A DNA stretch of 5,575 bases from CAYLOP01 sp964385305 (lineage in GTDB: Bacteria; Chloroflexota; Anaerolineae; Anaerolineales; E44-bin32): positions 1 through 5,575 of the forward strand of contig CAYLOP010000183.1 in the NCBI GenBank assembly GCA_964385305.1, given 5' to 3'. The notes under the pieces are model-generated. The model worked only from the letters and a program-made list of their open reading frames with translations, did no database searches and had not been told where the DNA came from. The translations under genes were made by a program, and so were the position numbers. This document shows positions 5,045-5,575 of this stretch, in pieces. Position 1 is the stretch's first letter. Each line of letters starts with the position of its first letter.

Positions 5045-5575
5045 TTAGCTCTCTAACCGTGTTATCGCGACTGTGAGGGTTTCGTTATCAAAAGCCTGCG
5101 TTGTTGAAGCCTGCCCCTCTGGCTCGCTTACTTCGAACAGCTCGACAGCCAGCGTTTCACCCATGATGTAGGTGCGATGTGCCTCAACAGCCTCCGCCAG
5201 CCGATCGCTCGCATGAAATTGCAGTAGGATCCGGTCGTCCACATTCAAATCAGCCTGCCTACGAAGGTCTTGTACGCGACGCACAAACTCCCGCGCGAGC
5301 CCTTCCAACTCTAGCTCGAGCGACAGTTCGGTCACCAACGCGGCTACATAGGCACCTTCATGAACCGCCGAAAAACCCTCCTGCGCTTCAACCCGCACCT
5401 CAACTTCTTCTGGCAGGATGTGGATGGTATCGCCATCGACCTCGACCTCAAGCGCCTCACCCCTCTGCAGGCGTCGGACGGCATCATCGACATCTATTTT
5501 GAGCAGGACCTTTTGAATCGCCGGGAAGCGCGCACCGTATTTCTGGCCCAACTGCTTTGGGAGAGGTTTGAGATG
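5045..5575 (-). CDS. ileS: Isoleucyl-tRNA synthetase, C-terminal part (5' end outside window)
   Basis: The last 176 residues of a class I synthetase that charges tRNA-Ile, open from the right edge to TAA at 5047-5045. The fragment begins HLKPLPKQLGQKYGARFPAI, matching the LKPN...LGPK(Y/L)GK block at the start of the IleRS C-terminal region. It continues through EVEVRVEAQEGFSAVHEGAYVAAL and the conserved LELEGLAREFVRRVQDLRRQADLNVDDRI to a short end, LTVAITRLES. There is no C-terminal four-cysteine zinc module, and the blocks resemble the eukaryote-like second IleRS type found in Thermus and others, not the E. coli type. A TTG at 5551 is only an internal Leu codon. The catalytic domains with HIGH and KMSKS lie beyond the window. 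lspA follows after a 198-bp gap, so co-transcription is likely but less tight than for the downstream genes. Confidence 0.93.
   Translation of the reverse strand, partial: HLKPLPKQLGQKYGARFPAIQKVLLKIDVDDAVRRLQRGEALEVEVDGDTIHILPEEVEVRVEAQEGFSAVHEGAYVAALVTELSLELELEGLAREFVRRVQDLRRQADLNVDDRILLQFHASDRLAEAVEAHRTYIMGETLAVELFEVSEPEGQASTTQAFDNETLTVAITRLES

Noticed and set aside
5552..5575. TTG at 5551 as the start of a separate 168-residue gene.
   Set aside because: The frame continues open to the window edge, and the upstream residues HLKPLPKQ extend the IleRS homology.

Overview
The window holds a bacterial chromosomal housekeeping segment. It has moderate GC, GTG and TTG starts as well as ATG, and good Shine-Dalgarno sites. 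Several features suggest a deep-branching, non-proteobacterial lineage: a zinc-tail-less, eukaryote/Thermus-like IleRS C-terminus, a long second-type TyrRS (HLGH...KMSKS plus S4), lspA directly followed by an RluD-type synthase gene, and bacterial RtcB. My best guess is Chloroflexota, but this is inferred from protein flavour only and is low-confidence. I see no mobile element, CRISPR array, rRNA or tRNA.

Layout. Positions 1-129 (+) are the last 42 codons of rtcB (RNA ligase), followed by a probable intrinsic terminator at 161-185. Everything else is on the minus strand. Read in the direction of transcription, from the right edge, it runs: the 3' end of ileS (5575-5045); a 198-bp gap rich in inverted repeats; lspA (4846-4295); an rluD-like pseudouridine synthase (4298-3378); a low-specificity L-threonine aldolase (3364-2318); a two-TM, PH-like membrane protein (2317-1757); a 291-bp gap with a promoter, a leader and a terminator; then tyrS (1465-224), which converges on rtcB.

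The four middle genes form one tightly packed unit. The lspA stop overlaps the rluD GTG (GTGA). The rluD stop overlaps the aldolase Shine-Dalgarno (TAAGGAG). The aldolase TAG abuts the ATG of the membrane protein (TAGATG). This arrangement implies co-transcription and translational coupling. The functions are mixed: lipoprotein maturation, rRNA modification, amino-acid/PLP metabolism and an unknown membrane protein.

The most interesting part is the leader of tyrS. A near-consensus promoter (TTGACA, 19 bp, extended -10 TGGTAAGAT) precedes about 160 nt of leader. The leader ends in a perfect 8-bp GC-rich stem with a T5 tract, just before the tyrS Shine-Dalgarno. It also contains a 32-codon ORF with the codons TAT-ATC-TAT. 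No convincing T-box signature is visible. The arrangement therefore resembles ribosome-mediated attenuation of an aminoacyl-tRNA synthetase gene, as in pheM-pheST, here with tyrosine codons. This is a hypothesis from sequence only.
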